Positions 1 to 7,734 of a DNA stretch of 13,285 nucleotides are shown here, in pieces. How positions within the stretch are numbered: position 1 is the first letter of the stretch; the number at the start of each line of letters is the position of its first letter. Origin of the DNA: Larix sibirica. Its lineage: Eukaryota > Streptophyta > Pinopsida > Pinales > Pinaceae. The stretch is taken from positions 49,269-62,553 of the forward strand of contig NWUY0300016275.1 in the NCBI GenBank assembly GCA_004151065.3. Direction: 5' to 3'. Below the pieces are notes generated by a model. It did no database searches. It was not told the origin of the DNA and was given only the letters and a program-made list of their open reading frames with translations. The translations under genes and the position numbers were made by a program.

Positions 1-291
1 CTTGAGGTTGTTTCAAAAAAGCCCTAATCTAGTGACAAGGAGAAATGCACTCCAAGAGGAAGGCTTGTCACCTTCCTCTAAGGCTAGGGTTTGGGGTAAC
101 ATCCATTAAAAATTTAAAACCCTAAGTTTGTCCATTTTCTCTACATCAAACCCTAGTTTAAATTTTTGTAAATATTATTGCTAGGTTAAACTTGAATTTT
201 CATGGTAGAATTAGCATTAGAATTATGTTTGCAATTTTATAAGAAAAACCCTAAAAATAAAAATAAAAATTAATTTTTTGAATCCTTTTTT
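1..291. other. AT-rich intergenic DNA with telo-box motifs
   Basis: No convincing reading frame is seen here. The stretch holds four matches to the plant telo-box (AAACCCTA or its complement): CTAGGGTTT at 84-92, AAACCCTAA at 117-125, AAACCCTAG at 148-156 and AAACCCTAA at 246-254. In plants such motifs occur near transcription starts of many housekeeping genes and also as decayed telomere repeat. Here they sit directly beside a CCCTAAA-based satellite, so a repeat origin is at least as likely as a regulatory one. Confidence 0.4.
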
Positions 292-600
292 GGCCTCCCT
301 AAAATTTCGGCCCTAAACTCTTGCCCCTAAATTATCGCAGCCATAAATTCTCGTGACCCTAAAATCCCAGCCCTAAATTATCACGGCCCTAAATTATTGC
401 CCCTAAATTCTCACAGCCCTAAATTCTTGCAACCCCAAAATTTCGGCTCTAAATTCTTGCAGCCCTAAATTCTCGCGACCCCAAAATTTAGGCCCTAAAT
501 TTTCGCTACCACAAAATCTCGGCCCTGAATTCTTGTAGCCCTAAATTCTCGTGACCCCAATATTTTGGCCCTAAATTCTCGCAGCCCTAAAATTTCAGGC
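292..600. repeat. Degenerate 15/16-bp CCCTAAA-type tandem repeat
   Basis: About 20 consecutive units of 14-17 bp, each built as (G/C)CCCTAAA followed by a variable tail such as TTCTCGC, TTCTTGC or ATTTCGG. The first seven bases match the plant telomere repeat CCCTAAA. A variant beginning GACCC or similar recurs at 355, 431, 477, 507 and 553, giving spacings of 76, 46, 30 and 46 bp, that is two, three or five base units. This shows a higher-order arrangement on top of the base unit. The mix of 15- and 16-bp units argues against a coding repeat. It may be a diverged interstitial telomere-like satellite or a repeat inside an LTR element. Confidence 0.85.
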
Positions 601-640
601 ATGAAATCCTCAACCTCTCTTTTTTAACCCTAAATAGACC

Positions 641-695
641 TATAAAACTACCAAAACGGCTATACAAAAACTCTCCTAACTCTCTCTATTACTCT
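641..695 (+). promoter_or_regulatory. Possible core promoter: TATA box and pyrimidine patch
   Basis: TATAAAA at 641-647 is followed about 25-45 bp downstream by a pyrimidine-rich tract (671-692, CT-repeat character). This spacing and order match plant TATA-plus-Y-patch promoters. Transcription would start near 672-680 and run rightward into the open stretch at 734-925. In AT-rich DNA a TATA match alone is common, so the pyrimidine patch carries most of the weight. It could equally be the promoter of an old LTR. Confidence 0.3.
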
Positions 696-733
696 ATGTT
701 TGAATCCATCAGAGGCACTGATCTATGCTTTAA

Positions 734-925
734 AGTGTTTGGAATGAATTTGGCATCTACTTGGAAGGTACATTAAAAGGCTCTCCCCTTGGGACAACAT
801 TGGATCCCGAAGAAGTTAGGAGCTTGAACAAAGGTGACAACAGTTTACGTTTCTTATGTGATTGCTCTTCACTTGCAAGTGTAGCCTTGAACGATAACAG
901 AAGTCAATTGGTCTCTACAATGATT
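734..925 (+). pseudogene. Unidentified 64-codon open stretch, possible exon or gene fragment
   Basis: The frame is open between a TAA (731-733) and a TGA (926-928). Its only in-frame ATG is the second-last codon, so it cannot be a complete gene. The translation begins SVWNEFGIYLEGTLKG and contains TLDPEEVRSLNKGDNS and FLCDCSSLASVALNDN. The composition is ordinary for a soluble protein, unlike the Lys/Asn/Ile/Phe-rich frames elsewhere in the window. I do not recognise the family. It lies about 55 bp after the possible start site at 672-680. It may be an exon, a retroposed gene fragment or the start of a decayed transposon protein; chance is not excluded. Confidence 0.3.
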
Positions 926-1030
926 TGAATTCATTATCAACACCTATTCAAATTTCGATTTGCAACACGTAGTCAAATTTCCTTACACTATTATGATTTT
1001 CTGACACTTATCTTTAGTAGAAGCAAGTGA

Positions 1031-1187
1031 GTCTTCCCAAACCAAAGAATAAATGTAGTTTTCGAATCTATAATATATTACACATGGGTCTTCCATAACC
1101 AAGGAACACATGCAGTTTACCAATCTATAATAGCACGTGGTTGCTCCTTAGCTAAGGGACAATGAAGCATGTCAATCTCTAACATTT
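1031..1187. repeat. Three degenerate ~54-bp tandem units
   Basis: Unit 1 starts at 1031 (GTCTTCCCAAACCAAAG), unit 2 at 1088 (GTCTTCCATAACCAAGG) and a weaker unit 3 near 1139 (TTGCTCCTTAGCTAAGG). Each ends in a version of AATCTATAATA (AATCTCTAACA in unit 3). Units 1 and 2 match clearly; unit 3 is more diverged. This is an old local tandem duplication with no coding sign. Confidence 0.6.
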
Positions 1188-1674
1188 AACTGTTCCACAT
1201 GAATTTGGTATACTTACTCCTTAATCATGATATGCTAGACAATTAACTCAAAAAATTAAGTGGGAGGGAAAGTACATATTTTTCTTTTGTTGATGTTGAT
1301 TGTTTGAGACCACTACCAATAAAGTGACATTATGAATTTGAGACTGACATAATATTATTATCAAAACTAGAAAAAGTTAAATGGCACTAACATAATGACA
1401 AGTTAATATGGCATACTTAATTAAGCTTCATGTTATTGTGTTTGAGTATGCTTTATTATGTGTCCCAATGCTGTATAATATCCCTCTCCCATGATGGTGA
1501 ATACAAAATTTAAACACTAACGAATTGAAGTTGTTTCTCAAACTACATAAAGCTCCCACCCCTACAAACACTTGGACGCTTTTTGGGATCCAAGATCGTG
1601 GAGGGTTGGGTATTCAAACAATTGAACAAGGATGCAATCAAAGAAAGATCAAAATTTTGTCCCTGATTTGCATG
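1188..1674. other. No feature seen
   Basis: AT-rich DNA without a supported gene. Short open frames starting at 1525 and 1632 run into the tandem repeat at 1675-1855, overlap each other in different frames and show no family motif. I treat them as chance. Confidence 0.5.
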
Positions 1675-1855
1675 AGTGTAGCAAGCTCGTGTTGTTTATA
1701 CCTTGTTTAATCATAAATAAGATCGAATGGCTGAACTTTAATGGGGATTCGAAATTTACAGCGCATAAGAGTATAGCAAACTCGTGCATTTACTCGTTGG
1801 TTGATCATGAATAAGTTCTAATTACTTGCTCTTGAATGGGGATTCAAAATTAACA
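1675..1855. repeat. Diverged tandem duplication, ~86-bp unit
   Basis: Copy 1 is 1675-1760 and copy 2 is 1770-1855. Matching anchors are AGTGTAGCAAGCTCGTG against AGTATAGCAAACTCGTG at the left end and AATGGGGATTCGAAATT against AATGGGGATTCAAAATT near the right end. The middles carry small indels. Identity by eye is about 70%, so the duplication is old. Confidence 0.7.
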
Positions 1856-2033
1856 TAGATCGGACAATTCTTTAACATTGATGCCTTTAAACCAAATTCG
1901 AGTTCCAATTCAGCCATCCGTTGACAAGATTATCCATCCCGTTTTTCTGTTGGTCTCTTGTCAATTCTTTTCGTTTTCCACTGTATTGGCAGTAAAGGTG
2001 GTGCATCAATATCTGTAATGTATGTTTCTTCTG

Positions 2034-2448
2034 ACACATTTTCATTAAACTGTTCTCTAAATGATCAGAAAACAAGCATATCCAGGTGCCCTATGTGCCA
2101 ATATTAACACTGCCTGCCCTCCAACCATATGATCCGCAATACAAATTCAATCCCTTCACTAGCCAGTCACGCGTTTCTCACACAATGCAATAATAAGGTT
2201 TCTGCCAAAGGGCAAAAAGACAGCAGATTCAACAGAAAAAGTCATATTTTCATTTGACTGTTGTCTGAATGATCAGAGAACAAACATATTCAAAAGCTCT
2301 CTGTGCCAATATTAACAGACTGCCTGCCAACGAGCCATATGATGCACAATACAAATTGAATCCCTTCACAAGCCCCACAAGCGTTTCTCACAATATGCAA
2401 TAATAAGGCTGCTGCCAAAGGGCACAAGGACAACAAATTCAACAGAAA
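2034..2448. repeat. Diverged ~208-bp tandem duplication
   Basis: Copy 1 runs from about 2034 to 2239 and copy 2 from about 2242 to 2448. Shared anchors in the same order include TGATCAG (2062 and 2270), GTGCCAATATTAACA, ACTGCCTGCC, CAATACAAATT, AATCCCTTCAC, GCGTTTCTCACA, TGCAATAATAAGG, CTGCCAAAGGGCA and ATTCAACAGAAA. By eye identity is roughly 80%, with small indels. A short third trace (GATTCAACAGAAAGG) follows near 2479. Stops occur in all frames I tried, so nothing suggests a duplicated gene. Confidence 0.9.
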
Positions 2449-2598
2449 CATGAAAAACACAAAAGATCGAAGAAAGCAGATTCAACAGAAAGGAACAGAA
2501 AGGACTGACAAAACTATATAGCCATGTGGTGTTATTTCATGGGAGGAATCTCACTATTTGTTATTTTAATTTATTTGTAATATATTAACTAGCACAAC

Positions 2599-2644
2599 CA
2601 CTTAACTTGTGGTTGGTGAACACCGATAGGTCACAAGTTAAGTG
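2599..2644 (+). repeat. Perfect 13-bp inverted repeat with nested hairpin
   Basis: CACTTAACTTGTG (2599-2611) and its exact complement CACAAGTTAAGTG (2632-2644) are separated by 20 bases. The spacer contains a further GGTG-AA-CACC pairing (2615-2624). The structure could extrude as a cruciform or fold in RNA. It overlaps the end of a dispersed repeat unit, so it may be a transposon terminus rather than a regulatory site. Confidence 0.8.
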
Positions 2645-2693
2645 CCACAAACAAGTTTCTTGTTCTCTATGTGTAGTTGTACTAACTTTCTGT

Positions 2694-2791
2694 TATCCAT
2701 GCATAAGTTGGGAGTTATTCATGCATGGAGTACCAATTATCCATGCATAAGTTAGGAGTTATCCATGCATAGCTACCAGTTATCCATGCAT
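2694..2791. repeat. Five-unit 21/22-bp minisatellite of CATGCAT sites
   Basis: TAT(C/T)CATGCAT occurs at 2694, 2716, 2738, 2760 and 2781, spaced 22, 22, 22 and 21 bp. Between the sites alternate linkers of the AAGTT(G/A)GGAGT and GGAGTACCAAT / AGCTACCAGT types. Each core contains ATGCAT and CATGCA, the RY motif recognised by plant B3-domain factors of the ABI3/FUS3/LEC2 type. Two of the five extend to CCATGCATGG or TCATGCATGG. Whether any protein binds here is not known. Confidence 0.9.
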
Positions 2792-2916
2792 GGCTACCAA
2801 TTTTTTTAATAATTGTTTATTTCTAATTTGGACAGTACACTTGTTTCATCCTTGTGCAATCTAGGAAAAGCTTAGGTGCTAGTCCACGGCCAAATTCTAA
2901 AATATAAACACCTATT
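2758..2916 (+). repeat. Left arm of a long inverted repeat
   Basis: Read rightward, this segment matches the complement of 5133-5285 in order: the CATGCAT units, a CTAATTTGGA-like block, a GTGCAAT block, TAGTCCAC, CCAAATTCTAAAAT and AAACACCTATT. The last 63 bases (2854-2916) match the other arm at about 75-80% by eye. The arms are 2.2 kb apart. This may be a foldback transposon or two oppositely oriented copies of one dispersed repeat. Confidence 0.7.
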
Positions 2917-3210
2917 GGTGTAACTATTAATTTATTTGTAATATATTAATTAGTATAGCCACTTAACTTGTTACTAATTCTTCATCGATAGTTGTAATAA
3001 CTGGCTTCTTTTACTAGTTATTTTTTAATTTTTTTTAATAATTGTTTATTTCGAATTTGGATCAATGTTCATATAATCAATTTGGACATTACACTTATCT
3101 CATCATCATACAATCTAAAAAAAATAAACACTTATAAATATAAAAATATATTATTAAAAAAATGTAAAATTTTATGTGAAATGACAATGAAGATGAACAT
3201 AATTCAACAG

Positions 3211-3423
3211 CAATGCCAATGCCAGCTTTGGCATTGACATAACTGAGTAATTCCATCTCCAAAACTGATATCCATCTCCGGACTTTACACATACGACCAA
3301 TCCCAATCTGTTATGCAGCTTAAGTTAGTAAGTTACACATTAAATTCACAAAACCAAGATGGATACGCACGTCAAGATCATATCCACTTCTAGATCAAAA
3401 AGCTGATCACATCCATATAAATA
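3211..3423. repeat. Module C, copy 1, with hairpin and downstream TATA box
   Basis: The block 3211-3322 is homologous to 5481-5599: both contain a GCCA(G/A)..GCCAGC-TT core, ACTGAGTA (3242-3249), a TATC(C/T)..CTCC(G/A)G-like segment and TTATG(C/T)AGCT. Copy 1 holds a perfect hairpin, CAATGCCA-GCTT-TGGCATTG, at 3217-3236. A TATAAATA follows at 3416-3423, as in copy 2. Read on the minus strand, both copies can be translated as an Ala/Gly-rich stretch (NAKAGIGIA here, TAQAGAGTA in copy 2), but a 2-bp length difference breaks the common frame just upstream. The module may therefore be an old coding fragment on the minus strand or a promoter-like element on the plus strand. Confidence 0.55.
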
Positions 3424-4049
3424 ACCAAACCAATTCCAGGTCTGAACCGCCTGTCTACAACTTCTATGGGTACCATTTTCAAATGCCCCATCAGGCATTA
3501 ATTTCTATGGGTACCTCTGTTAATTGTACAATCTGGTATTCTGGTTAAGCAATCATATCTAGTTGGTCATGAACCATATCCATAATTAGTTCGTTATCCT
3601 TATTATTCTCCATTTTGTTACAGTTACATTAAATGACTTGCAGCAAACTAAATATTATTTGTTATCTTATATTACTAGTCCAATTTTTCATCACTAATCT
3701 CTTTCTATTTGTTTTGGTGCACGACGCGTCTATATTTGAATTTTCCTGTTCGTTTTGAAATTAATAGGTTATTTTCCAAATATAACAAAGTTCTTGCTAA
3801 TGACAATTTTTCTCGATTTAAACTAGAGACTGGAGTAGGATCACTCCCAATTTTTTAACATGAAACATGGGAAATCTCTATGCACATTTGGTGGATTTAT
3901 CACTCCCTCCAGATTCATTTGCCGAGTATTTTTCTAATACAACAAACATAGCAGAGCAAAAACGACAAAGGAAACACTGCTACATATTATAAATATTGAG
4001 CTTTAATCTATAAAAGACAAAAAAACATGAACAGATTCGACAAAAGCAC
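3424..4049. other. AT-rich DNA with short repeats only
   Basis: There is a direct repeat of TTCTATGGGTACC (3462-3474 and 3502-3514), and between its copies a perfect hairpin AATGCC-loop-GGCATT (3482-3499). Beyond this I see no reading frame, RNA gene or mobile-element end. Confidence 0.5.
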
Positions 4050-4129
4050 CCAGCTAAAAACTTGTTTTTTATAATGAAGAAAAATACATCCAGCTAAACA
4101 ATGGTTTTTATCATGAAGAAAAAATCTTT
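4050..4129. repeat. 40-bp tandem duplication
   Basis: Two adjacent units, 4050-4089 and 4090-4129, both start CCAGCTAAA and contain a T-rich run, AT(A/C)ATGAAGAAAAA. A few substitutions and small indels separate them. Confidence 0.75.
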
Positions 4130-4659
4130 TTAGGTGAAAAGTTCGTAGAAAAAGAAAATTGGACTGAACTTCTTATAAAATTACAAATGTCTTGCACCCT
4201 ATTCATGGCAACAAAGACATCTTGTTATGATCTTTGTTATGTCCCTTTCTAGTGGGGACAACATACTTCTTCCGGCTTGTGTCAGCCTCTTCTGCATGTT
4301 TCATTTAACTAAGTGGTTTAGGTATTATTTCATCAGTAAATAATTAGGTATTATTTCATCATAATTAGTACGTAGTAGGTTTTGTGTTGTTACAACAATA
4401 CCATGGAAAAAGAGAGTACCTCTCACATTCTGATTTACCATAAACCTAACATAGATAACAACAGCAAAGATGTTTCTATATCTTTAGTAACATGATATAT
4501 CGGTAAAGAACTTGTTGACCTTCATTAGCAAATAAAAGAGAAACATTATTTTTATTAGAGCAGTGGGAAAGCACCCAGAAAAATAAATGATGCTGTCAAA
4601 ACTTATATGGTTTAAAGTATATAATTAATTTTGGAAATATGAAACAGTCTCTCTACAAT
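4130..4659. other. AT-rich DNA with one short duplication
   Basis: TTAGGTATTATTTCATCA is repeated 26 bp apart (about 4319-4335 and 4345-4361). Nothing else stands out, and no supported gene is present. Confidence 0.5.
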
Positions 4660-4806
4660 TGTTTTAATCATTTGGGAAACAAGCCAATGGCAACTGAACT
4701 GTTGGACTTCCAAGTTTTGTGCATAAAACTATAGCTGTTTTAATCATTTGAGAAACAAACCAATGGCAACTGAACTGTTGGACTTCAGTTTTGTGTATAA
4801 AACTAT
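4660..4806. repeat. 76-bp tandem duplication
   Basis: Copy 1 (4660-4732) and copy 2 (4736-4806) share TGTTTTAATCATTTG, GAAACAA, CCAATGGCAACTGAACTG, TTGGACTTC and TTTTGTG, ending ATAAAACTAT. They differ by a few substitutions and a short indel, which makes this clearly younger than the 208-bp duplication at 2034-2448. Confidence 0.9.
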
Positions 4807-4971
4807 TTACATATGCATGGAAATGATACCTTTGCTCTTTAATGGAAATCTTTAATTTCTGATTGTGAAGAAGGATTGAAACCCTGATGGAAAACTTTTT
4901 GTAGCCCTGTTAAGAGTTGCTGTCCTGGTGTTAGATTGAAAATAACGCAGAAACACAATAACGGTCTTTTT

Positions 4972-5045
4972 TAATTATTATAATAATTTTGTTCGATTGT
5001 GTTCTTACTGTGACTAAATTATTATAATAATGTTGTTTGATTGTG
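4972..5045. repeat. 43-bp tandem duplication
   Basis: The two units start at 4972 and 5015. Each reads TAA(A)TTATTATAATAAT followed by TGTT(C/T)GATTGTG. The TTATTATAATAA core is itself nearly palindromic. Confidence 0.75.
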
Positions 5046-5132
5046 AAGTTGTCTCACTGCATCACCATTATTGTTTCTTGTTTTCTACTTTTGTTTTTTT
5101 TAGAGGTTTTTAAAGATTATTCTAATTAAGTG

Positions 5133-5285
5133 AATAGGTGTTTTTATTTTAGAATTTGGGGTGGACTACGGCTTATGCTTTTTTAATATTGTACTAGGAT
5201 TAAACACTTATATTATCCAGATTAATAAATGAATAATTAGTGAATGCATGAATAACTAGTAGCTAATGAATAATAACTAAAAAAA
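5133..5285 (-). repeat. Right arm of the long inverted repeat
   Basis: This is the complement of the module at 2758-2916, including an AATAGGTG end (5133-5140), the GTGGACTA block and, further right, GAATGCATGAATAACTAGTAG, the complement of the CATGCAT minisatellite unit. A much weaker third copy in the same orientation may lie near 6248-6310 (ATAGGTG...TTTTATTTT...TTAGCTTTT). Confidence 0.7.
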
Positions 5286-5480
5286 TAATAATGCTGTTGC
5301 TTAAAGACAACAGATTCATCAGAAAAAAAAGAGAAGCACAATAGAGTGAGGATTGTTTTTTCTTTGTTGTGTCTAACTTTATAGACATGCAATAATTTGT
5401 GATGGGGACAAGACCGCAGCAATCCAGGTGTTGCTTCATGCCAAGGCAATCTCGTCATCTTATTTGTATTCATTTGTACA

Positions 5481-5669
5481 GTGGCAGTGCCAGCGCCAGC
5501 TTGGGCAGTGGCCTGACTGAGTACAGGTCCAAATCTTTCGGTGATATACATATCTGGAGTTCACACAAACGTCCAAAACGAAGTTTATTATGTAGCTAAA
5601 GTCATACTGTCGTATTCCCAAAATCAATGTTGATAACCTAACCGTATCAAGGTTGCTATGTATATAAAT
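5481..5669. repeat. Module C, copy 2, with TATA box
   Basis: This is homologous to 3211-3423. The block 5481-5599 keeps ACTGAGTA (5516-5523) and TTATGTAGCT, and is followed by TATAAAT at 5663-5669. The GC-rich core here is GTGCCAGCGCCAGCTTGGG; unlike copy 1, it no longer forms the clean 8-bp hairpin. Open frames cross this block on both strands, but neither shows a domain I recognise, and the frames are not conserved between copies. Confidence 0.5.
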
Positions 5670-5978
5670 TCGAAAGTCCTTCCCATCAAATCAGTGGACT
5701 CTTTTACAGCACAGGTTTGTTTTTGTTTTGAGCAGTGTTGACTGGGAATTTTGTCTGAGTTTTATAAGGGTTAACTAAAATGCTCTTAAGGGTTAATTTG
5801 GGCGATCTGGGTAGTTTTAAAATTGGATAATTAGTTTAAAATAAGCAATTCCAATTGCTGAAATTACAAATTATGAAAATAGAATTTTAACTGGTTTTTA
5901 TCCCAAAATAGCCAGAAAAATAGTAACTCTTAACCCATGCATGAATAACAAAGTAAATATGAAAAACAAGTAACAGAT
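5670..5978. other. AT-rich DNA, small hairpin, no gene
   Basis: AGCAATT-CC-AATTGCT (5844-5859) is a perfect 7-bp inverted repeat with a 2-base centre. CCATGCATGAATAAC near 5937-5951 is another inverted relative of the CATGCAT unit at 2694-2791. No gene is supported. Confidence 0.45.
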
Positions 5979-6083
5979 ACCTTGTTTATAACTCTTAACT
6001 TGTAACCTATCATTAACCATAAATTAAGTATACTTTGTTTATAACACTTAACTTGTAACCTACATTAACTATAAATTAAATAG
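5979..6083. repeat. 53-bp tandem duplication carrying CTTAACTTGT
   Basis: Copy 1 (5979-6031) and copy 2 (6032-6083) read AC(C/T)TTGTTTATAAC, then (T/A)CTTAACTTGTAACCTA, then CATTAAC(C/T)ATAAATTAA. The CACTTAACTTGT core also occurs at 2599-2610 and 2960-2971, which ties this stretch to the repeat family on the left. Confidence 0.85.
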
Positions 6084-6961
6084 CTATGTTAATTATAATT
6101 ACTATAATAATATTTGAAATGAATCATAATAGTGGTTTTGAACTTTGTGTTAAAATGTTAAACATACTAACTAACTAAATAGTAAATAGAATTGGAAAAA
6201 ACTTATTCATCCTTTCTTACAAATTAATAGCATTTTTTTAATAGGTTGGGCTATAGGTGCCCTTTTATTTTCGTGTTTTCTGAGTTGCCTTTAGCTTTTC
6301 CTACTGGACTTTTGTTTTAAAAGTATATATATATATTTTTATTCTAGTTTAAATTTTAAAGTATTAAGTGTATTATTATTATTTTATTATTTTTGTTAGT
6401 ATTATACATATTATTAACATTATTATATTTGGATTTACTGAACATTTTGAGAGATTAAATGATCTAATCACCGATCAAAATTGAGTACGTCATAACATGT
6501 TAAAGGGCTTCCAACACATTCTAAAAGTGTTATTAAAAAATTGGCCCTCATCAAAAAAATGTTAATTTTTATTTTTGACATTTAAAAAAAATTTACAACC
6601 TATATTAAAATTTCATAAAAAGAGTTACATTACAAATTATTTTTCAAAGATTAATCTTCGTAGTTGGCAATTGGCAAGTTAGTTTCAAAGTGTCTAGTCA
6701 AATTGCTTCCAATTTCTTGGCTTTACATACATACTCTAATGTCTTCCATTAACTCATCAATGTAGCACGCTATTCAAAGACTTTGAATGCTACTGATAAG
6801 TTTTATTATTCTCTTCAAAGGTGTGGTTTATTGACCCCTATTTAGCAAAAGTTTCACACCTTCAGAATTCATTATCAACTTTTCCAAGAGTCCGTTGAGA
6901 AGATACTTTCATTTTATCATCCCAGTGGGGCATAAGAGATTGACATCCCTAGGATTGAGTC
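6084..6961. other. AT-rich low-complexity DNA
   Basis: Contains a short (TA)n run near 6322-6336 and TTA/TTAT-rich simple sequence from about 6370 to 6430. No supported gene, terminus or RNA is seen. Confidence 0.5.
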
Positions 6962-7441
6962 TCATTGGCCTCTTTTGCTTATGCTCGTTTTTATTTTGAC
7001 TTTGAGCACTTTGGGACAATGGAAGATAACTAGTGAGTGCACCCAAAGATAGAATACGTAGAGAAAAACAAAAACAAATATGAAATTGAGAATCTGAGCT
7101 CTCCATTGGTGCCCAAGTCGAGTATTGCATCTAAGAAAGACATTTCTACTCCTTTGGGCGACCAGGTGAGAGTTCAATTTCCAAGAGACTAAGTCATACC
7201 AAGACGACAAATTTCCAAATACTACCGATCGCTTCCCAAGTGTCGAAACTCCTATTGTCGTTTCCCATGCTACATGATTTGATTTATATGCACGCTCGTC
7301 ACCATCATCACCATTGCATTTGGCATTTTGTATTTGGTCTTCTAGTTGAGAATCCCCAAATACTCTATGGATGACATCTAGATCACTGAATTCAAAATCA
7401 ACACTGATCTTCATATGCGTTTCTTGGCTCTTCTTCCCCAC
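6962..7441 (-). pseudogene. Unidentified minus-strand open frame (159 codons), doubtful
   Basis: This is the longest open frame in the window. The first ~90 residues are acidic to neutral and plausible as protein (DFEFSDLDVIHRVFGDSQ, then GDDGDERAYKSNHVAWETT). Residues ~115-140 turn very hydrophobic (FIFVFVFLYVFYLWV), which could be a membrane segment but is also what an AT-rich shadow frame looks like. The proposed start lies inside a 31/32-bp tandem repeat, and no family motif is recognisable. A second frame overlaps its 3' half. I read it as an old transposon or gene relic at most, with chance a real alternative. Confidence 0.2.
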
Positions 7442-7497
7442 TCAAGTCAATTTATTGGCTCCTCTTCCCCCACTCAAGTCGATTTCTTGGCTCCTCT
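7421..7497. repeat. 31/32-bp tandem repeat, 2.4 units
   Basis: TT(C/A)TTGGCTC(T/C)TCTTCC..CACTCAAGTC(A/G)A repeats from 7421, 7452 and 7484. It overlaps the 5' end of the doubtful minus-strand frame, which lowers confidence in that start. Confidence 0.85.
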
Positions 7498-7631
7498 ACT
7501 CGTAATTAAGTAAATTCAATACCTATGTAATTGTCTTCTAAAATGGCACCAAAAACATTATTTCATTTATTCATCCATTCCTCACATTTCATCCCTTCAC
7601 CTTCTTTGTCCTCCTTCCCTAAAAATAGACA

Positions 7632-7632
7632 N
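7632..7632. other. Single ambiguous base (N)
   Basis: One unresolved base in otherwise complete sequence. It may be a base-call ambiguity or a collapsed contig join. Confidence 0.95.
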
Positions 7633-7734
7633 TATTTCACTTGAAAAAACTGTGGTGACTAACTTTTTAAGTCACTTAGTCAAATCTCTCATTTTGTATC
7701 AGTGTGTGTGAATATTTTGGCCCATGAATTTGAT

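Larger units (their letters stand above)
2567..3118 (+). repeat. Two pairs of diverged direct repeats in one module
   Basis: The first pair is 2567-2610 and 2927-2971. Both read TTAATTTATTTGTAATATAT, then a short variable part, then CACTTAACTTGT. The second pair is 2803-2868 and 3032-3118. Both start TTTAATAATTGTTTATTTC and continue through AATTTGGA and TACACTT to a CAATCTA(G/A)(G/A)AAA end, with an insertion in the second copy. The order of the blocks is kept, so the whole stretch looks like two rearranged copies of one transposon-like module. CACTTAACTTGT is met again at 6045-6056. Confidence 0.7.

Noticed and set aside
1525-1814. Two overlapping plus-strand frames of about 60 codons
   Set aside because: They overlap in different frames, run into a diverged tandem duplication and show no family motif.
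1887-2075. Minus-strand frame of 62 codons
   Set aside because: It crosses the start of the 208-bp duplication and is not kept open in the second copy.
3217-3236. Hairpin as a microRNA precursor
   Set aside because: An 8-bp stem is far too short for a plant microRNA precursor, and no known microRNA sequence is recognised.
5237-5599. Overlapping open frames on both strands, 104 and 66 codons
   Set aside because: The minus-strand frame shares an Ala/Gly-rich stretch with the frame at 3095-3292, but a 2-bp length difference breaks the shared frame and the remainder is low-complexity. Treated as part of module C, not as a gene.
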